DNA from: Melioribacteraceae bacterium
GTDB lineage: Bacteria; Bacteroidota; Ignavibacteria; Ignavibacteriales; Melioribacteraceae
NCBI GenBank assembly: GCA_016342755.1
Contig: JAEINS010000027.1
Coordinates: 1 to 60,124, forward strand
Direction of reading: 5' to 3'
DNA: 60,124 bases
This document shows positions 42,150-50,157 of the stretch, one piece after another. The notes beneath the pieces were generated by a model. The model worked only from the letters and a program-made list of their open reading frames with translations, ran no database searches and was not told the DNA's origin. The translations under genes and the position numbers were made by a program. Each line of letters starts with the position of its first letter. Position 1 is the first letter of the stretch.

Positions 42150-43280
42150 TTGACGCCAACTGAAGCAAGAAAAATATATCCATATTTGAAAACCGGGAAA
42201 GTATATTTTAATCATGCAGCAATTAGTCCAATCTCTACTTATGTAAAAGAAAAAATAGATAAATACATTTATGTTAGAAGTGAAACTGAGATAGAAAGTT
42301 TTTTTGAATTTCTTCCTACAATTGACTCAGCACGTTCCAGATTAGCCTCTTTATTAAATACAAATTCAGATAGAATTGCTTTTCAGGATAATGTTTCAAA
42401 CGGATTAAATTTATTAGCGCAATCGCTGGAATGGGAAAAAGGGGACAGAATAATTCTGAACAATATAGAATTTCCTTCAAACATTTATCCTTTTCTAAAC
42501 TTGGAACGTAAAGGTGTTGAAATAGATTTTGTACAAGCAAAAAATGGTGTTATTGAAATTGATGATATCAAAAAACTAATTACACCAAGAACAAAGTTAT
42601 TGTCCATTAGTCAGGTGCAGTTCTTAACCGGTTATAGAGCCAATCTGACTGCAATTGGCGAATTATGCAATAAACATGATATTATTTTTTCTGTCGATAC
42701 AATTCAGGGAGCCGGTGTTAGAAAAATTGATGTGCAAGAATCTAAAATTGATTATGTAGCTGGTGGAAGTCATAAATGGCTGATGGGACTTCAGGGGACA
42801 GGATATATTTATGTTTCAGAAGAATTGCAGTCCAGAATGAATCCTGCCTATGTGGGCTGGCTTTCTGTTGATGATGACTGGAATTTACTAGATTATAAGT
42901 TGGAATTTAAGGACACTGCTTTAAGATTTGAGAATGGAACAAAAAGTTTGATTGGAGTTACTGCTGTTGAAGCATCTCTGGATTTAATGGGTCAGGTTGG
43001 ATTTGATGTAATTGAGAGACAGATAGTTTCTAACTCAGAATATTTAATAAATAGACTTGATGAATTGGGTTTAAATCCAATTATGAAAAATGTTAGTTCG
43101 GAAAATCTTTCGGGGATTGTAAGTTTTAAACCAAACGAAGCTGATATTTTGTTTAATAAACTAGGCGAAAAAAATATTGTTTGTGCCTTACGTGAAGGGA
43201 TGATAAGGTTCTCACCCCATTATTACAACACAAAAGAAGAAATAGAATTAGTAATCTCAGAATTAAAAGATATGATTTAA
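42150..43280 (+). CDS. Class V PLP-dependent aminotransferase/cysteine desulfurase-like protein
   Basis: This fold type I PLP enzyme has the Lys in 'VAGGSHKWLMGLQGTGYIYV' (Schiff-base Lys) and the cofactor-holding 'SVDTIQGAGVRKIDV'. It begins 'TPTEARKIYPYLKTGKVYFN' and 'HAAISPIS', as in the class V group that includes kynureninase-like and isopenicillin-N epimerase-like enzymes. The substrate is unknown. The true start is probably the TTG at 42150, six bases after GGAG (42140-42143), because an in-frame TTG at 42138 overlaps that site. It has no Cys loop like the true desulfurase at 51685. Confidence 0.82.
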   Translation: MTPTEARKIYPYLKTGKVYFNHAAISPISTYVKEKIDKYIYVRSETEIESFFEFLPTIDSARSRLASLLNTNSDRIAFQDNVSNGLNLLAQSLEWEKGDRIILNNIEFPSNIYPFLNLERKGVEIDFVQAKNGVIEIDDIKKLITPRTKLLSISQVQFLTGYRANLTAIGELCNKHDIIFSVDTIQGAGVRKIDVQESKIDYVAGGSHKWLMGLQGTGYIYVSEELQSRMNPAYVGWLSVDDDWNLLDYKLEFKDTALRFENGTKSLIGVTAVEASLDLMGQVGFDVIERQIVSNSEYLINRLDELGLNPIMKNVSSENLSGIVSFKPNEADILFNKLGEKNIVCALREGMIRFSPHYYNTKEEIELVISELKDMI

Positions 43281-43285
43281 TGCGG

Positions 43286-43305
43286 GGATCAGGCATGCCT
43301 GATCC
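43286..43305. terminator. 20-bp perfect palindrome between convergent genes
   Basis: The 20 bases GGATCAGGCATGCCTGATCC are an exact palindrome, 5 bases after the aminotransferase stop and 10 before the end of the exchanger gene on the other strand. A T6 run (43309-43314) follows on the plus strand, so it can serve as an intrinsic terminator for the plus gene. Its core AGGCATGCCT also occurs in the longer palindrome at 53685, which suggests a repeated element. Confidence 0.65.
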
Positions 43306-43315
43306 AAATTTTTTA

Positions 43316-44245
43316 TTACATGTTAACAAGAATATCAAATGACCATCGGAATAACGCAATCAGAATTAAAATTATTCCTTCAGTTCTAGTTAATTTCCAT
43401 CCTGTTCTAATCATTACCATTAAAACAGCTAACGCACCAAACATTAAAAATAGACTGTTGTATTCTGTCTGACTTATTTCTAACGGGCTCAATATTCCGG
43501 CCATTCCTAAAACGCCTAACATATTAAATAGATCACTTCCAATTAAATTACCTGCCGATATACCATGTTTCCCTTTTGCAATGGCAACAATGGATGTAGC
43601 AAGCTCGGGTGCTGATGTACCAGAAGCAACAATAGTGATTCCTATAAACCATTTTGAAAGACCAAAATGCAGAGCAATTTCTTCGGCAGCGTCAACAAAA
43701 TAGCTTCCGCTAATTATTACAGTAGCGGCTCCAGCCAGTAATAACGGTATATCCGTCCATTTAAAAAGACCTTCAGGAACATCTTCTTCTAAAGGTTCCT
43801 TATGTCTGAATAAAACAACAATGTAAATTACCAGAATAGAAAAAAGAATTATTCCCTCAATTTGAGATAATCGGAAATCGGAGAAAAAAACTATAAGCAG
43901 TAAAGCAGTTATCACCAGAAGAAAGCCGTCTCTGTATAAGATAAGTTTAGTAGTTTTAATTGTAGTAAAGATTATTACAATGCCTAAAATAATCCCAAGA
44001 TTAAAAATATTGGAGCCTACAATATTGCCCAGGGAAATTTCTGAACTTCCCTTAAGTGCGGCGGATATTGTAACAACAAATTCCGGTGCCGAGGTTGCAA
44101 TTGCTACAATAGTAAGTCCGATAACTAAATCGGACAAACCCATTTTTTTTGCAATTCTGGAAGCTGAATCAACTACCCAGAGAGCACCGGCCCAAAGTCC
44201 GCCAATACAGGCAATTATAATTAGGATATTTAAATAAACAGACAT
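43316..44245 (-). CDS. Calcium/sodium antiporter family protein
   Basis: This 309-residue membrane protein has about ten hydrophobic segments in two inverted halves. Each half carries the cation-binding alpha repeat: 'ATSAPEFVVTISAALKG' with 'GNIVGSNIFNLGIILG', and 'GTSAPELATSIVAIAKG' with 'GNLIGSDLFNMLGVLG'. This is the K+-independent Ca2+/Na+ exchanger (YrbG-type) signature. It exports Ca2+ or related cations in exchange for Na+ or H+. It sits on the minus strand downstream of the small unknown gene, after that gene's terminator. Confidence 0.92.
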   Translation of the reverse strand: MSVYLNILIIIACIGGLWAGALWVVDSASRIAKKMGLSDLVIGLTIVAIATSAPEFVVTISAALKGSSEISLGNIVGSNIFNLGIILGIVIIFTTIKTTKLILYRDGFLLVITALLLIVFFSDFRLSQIEGIILFSILVIYIVVLFRHKEPLEEDVPEGLFKWTDIPLLLAGAATVIISGSYFVDAAEEIALHFGLSKWFIGITIVASGTSAPELATSIVAIAKGKHGISAGNLIGSDLFNMLGVLGMAGILSPLEISQTEYNSLFLMFGALAVLMVMIRTGWKLTRTEGIILILIALFRWSFDILVNM

Positions 44246-44265
44246 ACTCAGTCTTTCATTTTATA

Positions 44266-44299
44266 ATAAAAAAGCAGAGGTAGAAAATCTGCCTCTGCT
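44266..44299 (-). terminator. Rho-independent terminator on the minus strand
   Basis: A 12-bp stem (44273-44284 with 44288-44299, one G-U pair) and a 3-base loop are followed, in minus-strand direction, by a T-run (complement of 44267-44272). It ends transcription of the 72-residue protein gene and separates it from the exchanger gene. Confidence 0.8.
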
Positions 44300-44325
44300 C
44301 AAATAAATTTTATAAACTTTATAAT

Positions 44326-44544
44326 CTATTTGTTAGGATTATAGGTAAGTTCAATTTTAATGTGAAGATCAGCACCGCTGAACATACTGTATTTAACATC
44401 GTTAACATTACATTTATAGTCTTCACCAACAATTTCGCTAACAACCTTTGCTATACCGTTTTCAAGATCACCTATACTAACAGATTTTAATTTGTTCTGC
44501 AATAATTTATCCACGTCCAATGCATTATCTTTTTCGTCTGCCAT
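44326..44544 (-). CDS. Small acidic protein of unknown function
   Basis: This 72-residue protein has a helical N-terminal half ('VDKLLQNKLKSVSIGDLENG', 'IAKVVSEIV') and a beta-like C-terminal half ('NVNDVKYSMFSGADLHIKIE'). It lacks Cys clusters and membrane segments. AAGGAG lies 8 bases before the ATG on the minus strand and a terminator follows, so the gene is well defined. I do not recognise the family. Confidence 0.65.
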   Translation of the reverse strand: MADEKDNALDVDKLLQNKLKSVSIGDLENGIAKVVSEIVGEDYKCNVNDVKYSMFSGADLHIKIELTYNPNK

Positions 44545-44657
44545 AATAAAACTCCTTAATTTCTCTAAACTGTGGTCTTTAGACGTTAAACATTTTTAAA
44601 TGTTCAACTGATAATAATACTATAATTTTATTTTTTCAATAATATGAATATCTTTAA

Positions 44658-46004
44658 TTATTTCCTAATTATAGCCAATAATTCTTCAGTTTTTGTTTTC
44701 ATTAATTCTTTATCGCCTTTGGTTTCTACGTTAAGTCTTAATAAAGGTTCTGTATTACTCATTCTAATATTAAATCTCCAATCAGAATACTCAACACTTA
44801 AACCGTCTACATAATCAATTCTACCATCAGTATATAAAGATTCTATCTCATCTATTTTAGCAGCAGGATCTTTAAGGGTTGTATTAATTTCGCCTGAACA
44901 CGGATAAGCTTCAATCATTTCATTTACTAATTCTGAAAGCGATTTGTTTTCATCGGACATTAACTGAGGAATCAATAAAAATGGAATCATTCCGCTGTCT
45001 GAATAATTATTGTCGCGGAAATAATGATGAGCCGACATTTCGCCGCCGTAAACTGAGTTTACTTCACGCATTTTTTCTTTAATGAAAGCATGACCGCTTT
45101 TCGATTCAACAGCAACTCCGCCGGCTTTTTTAACTTCGTCAAGAGTATTCCAGGTTAATCTTGGATCATGAACAATGTTTTCGCCAGGATATTTTTTTAG
45201 AATTGATTTTGCCAGAATTCCAACAATGTAATAACCTTCAATAAAGTTTCCATTTTCGTCGAAGAAGAAACAACGGTCATAATCGCCATCCCATGCTACA
45301 CCAAGATCAGCATTGTGTTTTTTTATCGCGTCTATAGTTGGTTTTCTGTTTTCCGGGAGTAATGGATTTGGAACTCCGTTAGGAAAGTCTGAATCCGGAT
45401 TATGAAAAACTTTTATCATTTCAATTGGAAGATCACTTTCAATAGCGTCCAAAGCCGGACCAACACATCCGTTACCCGCATTAACAACCACTTTAAAAGG
45501 CTTCATTGTTTCTTTATTGTAGAATTTTTTAAGGCTGGAAATAAATTCGTTCATTATATCAACGTTAGTTACAGAACCTTTTGTTTCCGCAACTTCTCCA
45601 AGATTACCCTTTAATATCATTTGTTCTACATCTTTAAGACCCGATTCATAACCCATAGGAACTGATCCGCGTTTAACAAATTTAAGTCCGTTGTATTCTG
45701 GAGGATTATGACTTGCTGTAATCATTATTCCGCCGTCAGCATCAAAATGAGGAGTTCCAAAGTAGATCATTTCAGTACCGCACAAACCTAAATCAACTAC
45801 ATCAGCACCGGCTTCAATTAAGCCTTTGGTTAATGCATCAGAGATTTCAACTGATGATTTTCGTATATCATGACCAATTACAACTTTTTTACATTTAAGC
45901 AATGTAACATAAGCTCTGCCTATTTTATAAGCTATGTCAGTATTTAGTTCACTTGGAACCTTTCCTCTAATATCGTAGGCTTTAAAACCGGGTATTGTGT
46001 TCAT
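44658..46004 (-). CDS. manB: Phosphomannomutase/phosphoglucomutase
   Basis: This enzyme interconverts hexose-6-phosphate and hexose-1-phosphate for GDP-mannose and other sugar nucleotides. The phosphoserine loop 'GIMITASHNPPEYNG' (Ser98), the Mg2+ loop 'WDGDYDRCFFFD', the sugar-binding 'GGEMSAHHYFRDN' and the phosphate-binding 'RMSNTEPLLRLNVE' occur in the correct order. The 448-residue length and the 'EMSAHHYF' form suit the CpsG/ManB branch. AGGAG precedes its ATG on the minus strand. It shares no operon with the neighbours. Confidence 0.93.
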   Translation of the reverse strand: MNTIPGFKAYDIRGKVPSELNTDIAYKIGRAYVTLLKCKKVVIGHDIRKSSVEISDALTKGLIEAGADVVDLGLCGTEMIYFGTPHFDADGGIMITASHNPPEYNGLKFVKRGSVPMGYESGLKDVEQMILKGNLGEVAETKGSVTNVDIMNEFISSLKKFYNKETMKPFKVVVNAGNGCVGPALDAIESDLPIEMIKVFHNPDSDFPNGVPNPLLPENRKPTIDAIKKHNADLGVAWDGDYDRCFFFDENGNFIEGYYIVGILAKSILKKYPGENIVHDPRLTWNTLDEVKKAGGVAVESKSGHAFIKEKMREVNSVYGGEMSAHHYFRDNNYSDSGMIPFLLIPQLMSDENKSLSELVNEMIEAYPCSGEINTTLKDPAAKIDEIESLYTDGRIDYVDGLSVEYSDWRFNIRMSNTEPLLRLNVETKGDKELMKTKTEELLAIIRK

Positions 46005-46143
46005 TTTATTAAACTCCTCGTGTCAATATGAAAAATTTCAATTGTCTAAAATAAGTCTTGATCAAAGAAATAACAAGAAACTATTAATAGGGGAGAATAA
46101 ATTGAGTATTTTTTTTTACATAGAATAAGTAGTAAACTGTTTC

Positions 46144-46151
46144 TATGTTTG
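46144..46151 (+). promoter_or_regulatory. Possible Bacteroidota-type -7 promoter element
   Basis: TATGTTTG fits the TAnnTTTG -7 element of Bacteroidota main sigma promoters. It lies 15 bases before AGGAGG (46166-46171). No TTTG stands at the usual upstream distance; only a T-rich run at 46109-46117. It is therefore tentative, but it fits a short leader for the following zinc-ribbon gene. Confidence 0.3.
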
Positions 46152-46176
46152 TACGTTAGTTTATTAGGAGGTTATT

Positions 46177-46485
46177 ATAGAACCAAATTATACCGGCGGA
46201 AAAAGGTTTGTTCAATGTAGTAATAGTGATTGTCAGTTAATTTTTGAAATGGATTCGGCAATTATTAAGAATGAAAGTGAATTACTCTGTTCTTCGTGCA
46301 AAGAGATGTTACAAGTTTCGCATATGGTTCAATGTTCATGCTGTAATTCAATTGTTAACTTTATTAAAGCCGATCCAAGTGAAGATCCCATTGTATTTCA
46401 TGTTGTAAAATGTTCTAATTGTCACGGTTCCATTGAAGACGAAATTAACATTCAGCCATCCTACTTTCCTGAAGCATTTGTTTAA
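46177..46485 (+). CDS. Zinc-ribbon protein, apparently with a non-canonical (ATA/ATT) start
   Basis: The first ATG in this frame (46249) lies inside the protein: upstream, the frame continues back to a TAG at 46165 and encodes 'EPNYTGGKRFVQCSNSDC', which completes a first Cys pair. Right after that TAG is AGGAGG (46166-46171), and the codons beyond are GTT, ATT (46174) and ATA (46177). With no ATG, GTG or TTG available, ATA at 5 bases' spacing or ATT at 2 bases is the best start. The protein has Cys pairs in 'CSNSDC', 'CSSC', 'CSCC' and 'CSNC', so it should bind zinc. Its function is unknown. A terminator follows. Confidence 0.6.
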   Translation: MEPNYTGGKRFVQCSNSDCQLIFEMDSAIIKNESELLCSSCKEMLQVSHMVQCSCCNSIVNFIKADPSEDPIVFHVVKCSNCHGSIEDEINIQPSYFPEAFV

Positions 46486-46514
46486 AAAGTGATATTTTAA
46501 TTATCACTTTTTTT
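46484..46514 (+). terminator. Rho-independent terminator after the zinc-ribbon gene
   Basis: An 11-bp stem (46484-46494 with 46502-46512) with a 7-base loop overlaps the stop codon and ends in a T7 run. It separates this gene from the S46 peptidase gene. Confidence 0.85.
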
Positions 46515-46603
46515 ATACTCCTCCCTTTACTTTTAAGGCACAAAATCTGATTTTGCACGTCTAAAATCTGTTATAAAAATTTATTCAAAAAATAGGTGTA
46601 AGT

Positions 46604-48841
46604 ATGAAGAAATATTTTCCAAAGAGAAATATTATTCTCTTAATAGCGCCATTGCTATTATTTATCTCAGCATGTTCCAGTACCCCGCAATTAGTAGAAA
46701 AAAATGAAGTAAGCTTTTTTAATCCCGATACAGTACAGTCTACAAAGTTTGATATTGGGAAAATGTGGACTTTTGAAGATGCTCCGGTAGATTATTTTAA
46801 CGAAACTTATAACTTCAAACCTTCAGAAGAATGGTTGGAAGATGTTCGTATGTCAGCATTAAAATTTGCTAACTGGTGTTCAGCATCATTTGTTTCTGGT
46901 GACGGACTTATTATGACAAACCACCACTGTATTGAAATGGTGAGTATGGCAATTCAGCAGGAAGGTGAGAATATTAGGGCAAATGGTTTCTACGCTCCAA
47001 CTTTGGAAGATGAAAGAAAAGTGCCTGGTGTTTTTATTGAACAATTAGCTTTTATTGAAGATGTAACTTCAGAAGTTGTTGAAGCAATTGAATCCGGTAA
47101 AACAAACGAAGAAAAGCTTGCTAACAAAGCTGCTAAAATTAAAGAATTAAGAGAGCAGTATTCGGAAGATACCGGATTGATTTGTAGAGTAACTGAATTA
47201 TATAACGGTGGAAAATATTCACTATATGGATATAGAAAATATGAAGATGTTAGAGCCGTATTTTTTGCAGAAGCAAACATAGGGCTTTACGGTGGCGATC
47301 CTGATAACTTTACGTATCCAAGATATAACTCCGATTTCGCTTTTTTACGTGTTTATGATGAAGATGGAAAACCTCTACAAACAGATCATTTTTTCAAGTT
47401 CAACTTAAAAGGTGTTCAGTTTGATGAGCCAATTTTTGTAGTTGGGAATCCAGGTTCTACAGACAGATTGAAAACTGTTTCTCAACTTGAGTATATGCGT
47501 GATATTAGATATCCTAATATGGATAAATTATTAGCAGGCGCACAAAAAATATATCAAGAATTAAGTATAGAAGTTCCTTCGAAAAAAGATACTTATGAAC
47601 AAACAATGTTCTTTATTTCAAATTCTGCTAAAGTTTATAGAAATCTTTTGAAAGGTCTTCGCGATCCGTATTTAATGGCAAGAAAAAAAGATTTCGAAAG
47701 TAAATTTAAAGCTTCAGTTTTGGCTAGTCCAAAATTGAAAGCTAAATATGGACACATCTGGGAAGGAATTGCTTCTGCTAATGCTGAATTAAAAACTATT
47801 GGAAATGAATTAAATGCATTTAGAATAAATCCAAGACTTTCTCCTAAATATGTAACAATAGCTCAAGAATTGGTAAAGTTTGCAGAAAAACTGCAATTAC
47901 CAGAGCCCGAAAGAGCCGATGAATACAAAGGAGAACAGCTTCAGGAAACTATTGATGCTTTATTCCCAACAGATTTCGAGAAATTAGAAGAAGACAAAAA
48001 ATTAGCTCTTTTTGCTGAATTGTTTGAGTTAAACTTAGGTGCAGAAAATCTATTATACAAGAAAATGTTTGCTTCTAACAAAGCTGGTGAGGCAGCAAAA
48101 TATGCATTGAATAATTCTAAGATTTCTACAAAAGATGGCCTTGTGAAATTAGCAAAAGCCGGATCGGAAGCAATTTTATCTTCTAACGATCCGTTTATTC
48201 AATTTATTCTAGGAACAAAAGATGAATTAGCTGGTTTGGAAAAAACGGCTAAAGAAATAGGACAAACCGAAGAAGTTTTAGAAGATGAATTAGGGAAGGC
48301 TTTATACGCAGTTTATGGCGCTACAATTCCGCCGGATGCAACCTTTACACTAAGAATTAGCGATGGTTTATTGCAAGGATATTCTTACAATGGAACAGTT
48401 GCTCCTGCTAAAACAACTTTCTACGGTTTATATGATCGTTATTATTCTCATAATAAAAAGGCTCCGTGGGATTTACCGGAAAAATGGATAAAGCCATCAC
48501 CGGAATTTGATTTATCAACACCTTATAACTTTGTTTCTACTTGCGATATTACAGGCGGCAGCTCAGGAAGTCCTGTTATCAATAAGAATAAAGAGATTAT
48601 CGGTTTAGCGTTTGATGGTAATATTGAAAGTCTTCCGGGTAGTTTTATTTTTACAACTGAAGCGAATAGAATGGTTTCTGTTACTTCAGAAGGTATGGTT
48701 GAAATTTTAGCCGATATATACGGTGCTAAGAGAATCAGTGAAGAATTAAAAGCTGGTAAAATTGTTGAAGTTGAATGTTGTACAACTGAAATTGAAAAAA
48801 CTCCTTGCAAAGAAGCTGAATGCAAAGAAGATAAAAAGTAG
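46604..48841 (+). CDS. S46 family dipeptidyl-peptidase (DPP7-like lipoprotein)
   Basis: This 745-residue protein begins with a lipoprotein signal (Cys24 in 'LLLFISACSS'). The chymotrypsin-like S46 fold shows 'NWCSASFVSGDGLIMTNHHC' with the catalytic His, and the nucleophile Ser in 'ITGGSSGSPVINK'. These enzymes remove dipeptides from peptides at the cell surface and are typical of Bacteroidota. The Gly in 'IGLAFDGNIESL' stands where DPP11 enzymes have Arg, which points to the DPP7 type preferring hydrophobic residues; that specificity call is inference. It complements the TPPII-like protease and the OPT transporter upstream. Confidence 0.9.
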   Translation: MKKYFPKRNIILLIAPLLLFISACSSTPQLVEKNEVSFFNPDTVQSTKFDIGKMWTFEDAPVDYFNETYNFKPSEEWLEDVRMSALKFANWCSASFVSGDGLIMTNHHCIEMVSMAIQQEGENIRANGFYAPTLEDERKVPGVFIEQLAFIEDVTSEVVEAIESGKTNEEKLANKAAKIKELREQYSEDTGLICRVTELYNGGKYSLYGYRKYEDVRAVFFAEANIGLYGGDPDNFTYPRYNSDFAFLRVYDEDGKPLQTDHFFKFNLKGVQFDEPIFVVGNPGSTDRLKTVSQLEYMRDIRYPNMDKLLAGAQKIYQELSIEVPSKKDTYEQTMFFISNSAKVYRNLLKGLRDPYLMARKKDFESKFKASVLASPKLKAKYGHIWEGIASANAELKTIGNELNAFRINPRLSPKYVTIAQELVKFAEKLQLPEPERADEYKGEQLQETIDALFPTDFEKLEEDKKLALFAELFELNLGAENLLYKKMFASNKAGEAAKYALNNSKISTKDGLVKLAKAGSEAILSSNDPFIQFILGTKDELAGLEKTAKEIGQTEEVLEDELGKALYAVYGATIPPDATFTLRISDGLLQGYSYNGTVAPAKTTFYGLYDRYYSHNKKAPWDLPEKWIKPSPEFDLSTPYNFVSTCDITGGSSGSPVINKNKEIIGLAFDGNIESLPGSFIFTTEANRMVSVTSEGMVEILADIYGAKRISEELKAGKIVEVECCTTEIEKTPCKEAECKEDKK

Positions 48842-48853
48842 TTTGAATTATTT

Positions 48854-48889
48854 AAAGATGGCATCTATTTAAAAGATGTCATCTTTTTT
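48854..48889 (+). terminator. Rho-independent terminator after the S46 peptidase gene
   Basis: A 13-bp stem with one G-U pair (48854-48866 with 48874-48886), a 7-base loop and a T-run. It starts 12 bases after the stop codon. Confidence 0.8.
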
Positions 48890-48964
48890 ATTATTGGCTT
48901 CTAATCTCAGTTGTTTCCAATCAATTACAATATTATCTTTAACACTCCAAATTACAGGATTAGG

Positions 48965-49675
48965 ATGAGTGAATTAAATATTCTATTAATAACCGCTGCC
49001 TCAGTTGGATTTTTCCACACACTGTTTGGTCCCGATCATTACATTCCGTTTATTGTTATGGCTAAAGCAAGAAAATGGAGTTTAATTAAAACTTCATGGG
49101 TTACATTTTTATGCGGAATCGGGCACGTATTAGGATCAATAGTTCTTGGATTTATTGGTATTGCGGTTGGTGTTGCAATAGGAAATATTGAAGCCATTGA
49201 ATCTTTTAGAGGTGATATAGCCGGATGGGCGTTAGCAAGTTTTGGGTTTGTCTATTTAATTTGGGGAATTAGAAAGGCAATAAAAAACAAACCGCATACA
49301 CATTTTCATGATCATAGTGACGGCGAAGTTCACACACACGAACATATGCACAGAGACGAACATACACATGTTCATGAAAAAGATTCAAACACAAATATTA
49401 CACCATGGATATTATTTACAATATTTGTGTTTGGTCCATGCGAAGCTTTGATCCCGATTTTAATGTATCCCGCGGCAAACGTAGGAACAATGGGAGTTAT
49501 TGCCGTTGTTGCAGTATTTGCGCTTACCACTATTTTAACAATGATGTCTATTGTATTAACAGCAAGTTTTGGATTAAACTTTTTGCCAATGGGTAAACTG
49601 GATAGATATAGTCACTCACTTGCGGGAGCTATAATTTTAATTAGCGGACTTTCGATGACCGTATTGGGACTTTAA
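48965..49675 (+). CDS. NicO/RcnA-like metal transporter with His-rich loop
   Basis: This 236-residue protein has about six membrane segments. Its first carries 'FFHTLFGPDHYIPFIVMAKA', like the 'H..GPDH' motif of nickel/cobalt transporters of the NicO family. A cytoplasmic loop (about residues 110-140) holds some fourteen His residues among Asp and Glu ('HTHFHDHSDG', 'HTHEHMHRDEHTHVHE'), typical of RcnA. Later 'FGPCEALIPILMYPAA' matches the second conserved region. ATG 48965 has AGGAT-type sequence before it; an upstream ATG would add 18 non-hydrophobic residues. The ion and direction are not certain. Confidence 0.75.
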   Translation: MSELNILLITAASVGFFHTLFGPDHYIPFIVMAKARKWSLIKTSWVTFLCGIGHVLGSIVLGFIGIAVGVAIGNIEAIESFRGDIAGWALASFGFVYLIWGIRKAIKNKPHTHFHDHSDGEVHTHEHMHRDEHTHVHEKDSNTNITPWILFTIFVFGPCEALIPILMYPAANVGTMGVIAVVAVFALTTILTMMSIVLTASFGLNFLPMGKLDRYSHSLAGAIILISGLSMTVLGL

Positions 49676-49681
49676 TTATTT

Positions 49682-50110
49682 ATGAAACTAAACCTTAAAT
49701 ATGAAAGTCTTCTAAAGTATTTTCTCTTCCTTATTGCATTTCAGTCTTTGGCAATAGGATTATTTCTAATGTTTTTTCCGCCTGAGCTAATGAGACTTTT
49801 AGGTTTCCCAATTATCTTTGAAAACTTTTTTAAAGTTCAGGGCGGAGTATTTCATTTGATTATGGTTGCGGCTTACGTAATGGCCTCAGCAGATCCGTGT
49901 AAAAACAGTATAATGGTGGTGTTTTCAATTATAACAAAAGTTACATCAGTTATCTTCTTAGTTATTTATTTCTTTTTTGTATCACAGTATTGGATTTTTA
50001 TCGTGGCTTTATTTGGCGAGATAGCAATTAGTTCAATGCTAATATTTCTATTCTTTAAGTTTAAAAAAGAGTTAAAGTCCTCCAAAGTAGTTGCCATGCA
50101 CAAAGATTAA
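49682..50110 (+). CDS. Small four-helix membrane protein of unknown function
   Basis: This 142-residue protein begins 6 bases after the metal transporter and has four membrane segments (about residues 12-30, 45-66, 75-97 and 102-124). A conserved-looking loop is 'FKVQGGVFHLIMVAAYVMA'. No motif for metal or substrate is evident. Its position suggests co-transcription with the transporter. Confidence 0.6.
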   Translation: MKLNLKYESLLKYFLFLIAFQSLAIGLFLMFFPPELMRLLGFPIIFENFFKVQGGVFHLIMVAAYVMASADPCKNSIMVVFSIITKVTSVIFLVIYFFFVSQYWIFIVALFGEIAISSMLIFLFFKFKKELKSSKVVAMHKD

Positions 50111-50157
50111 ATTATAACCGATATTACATTCTTGTCATCCCGGACAGAAGATCTTTG

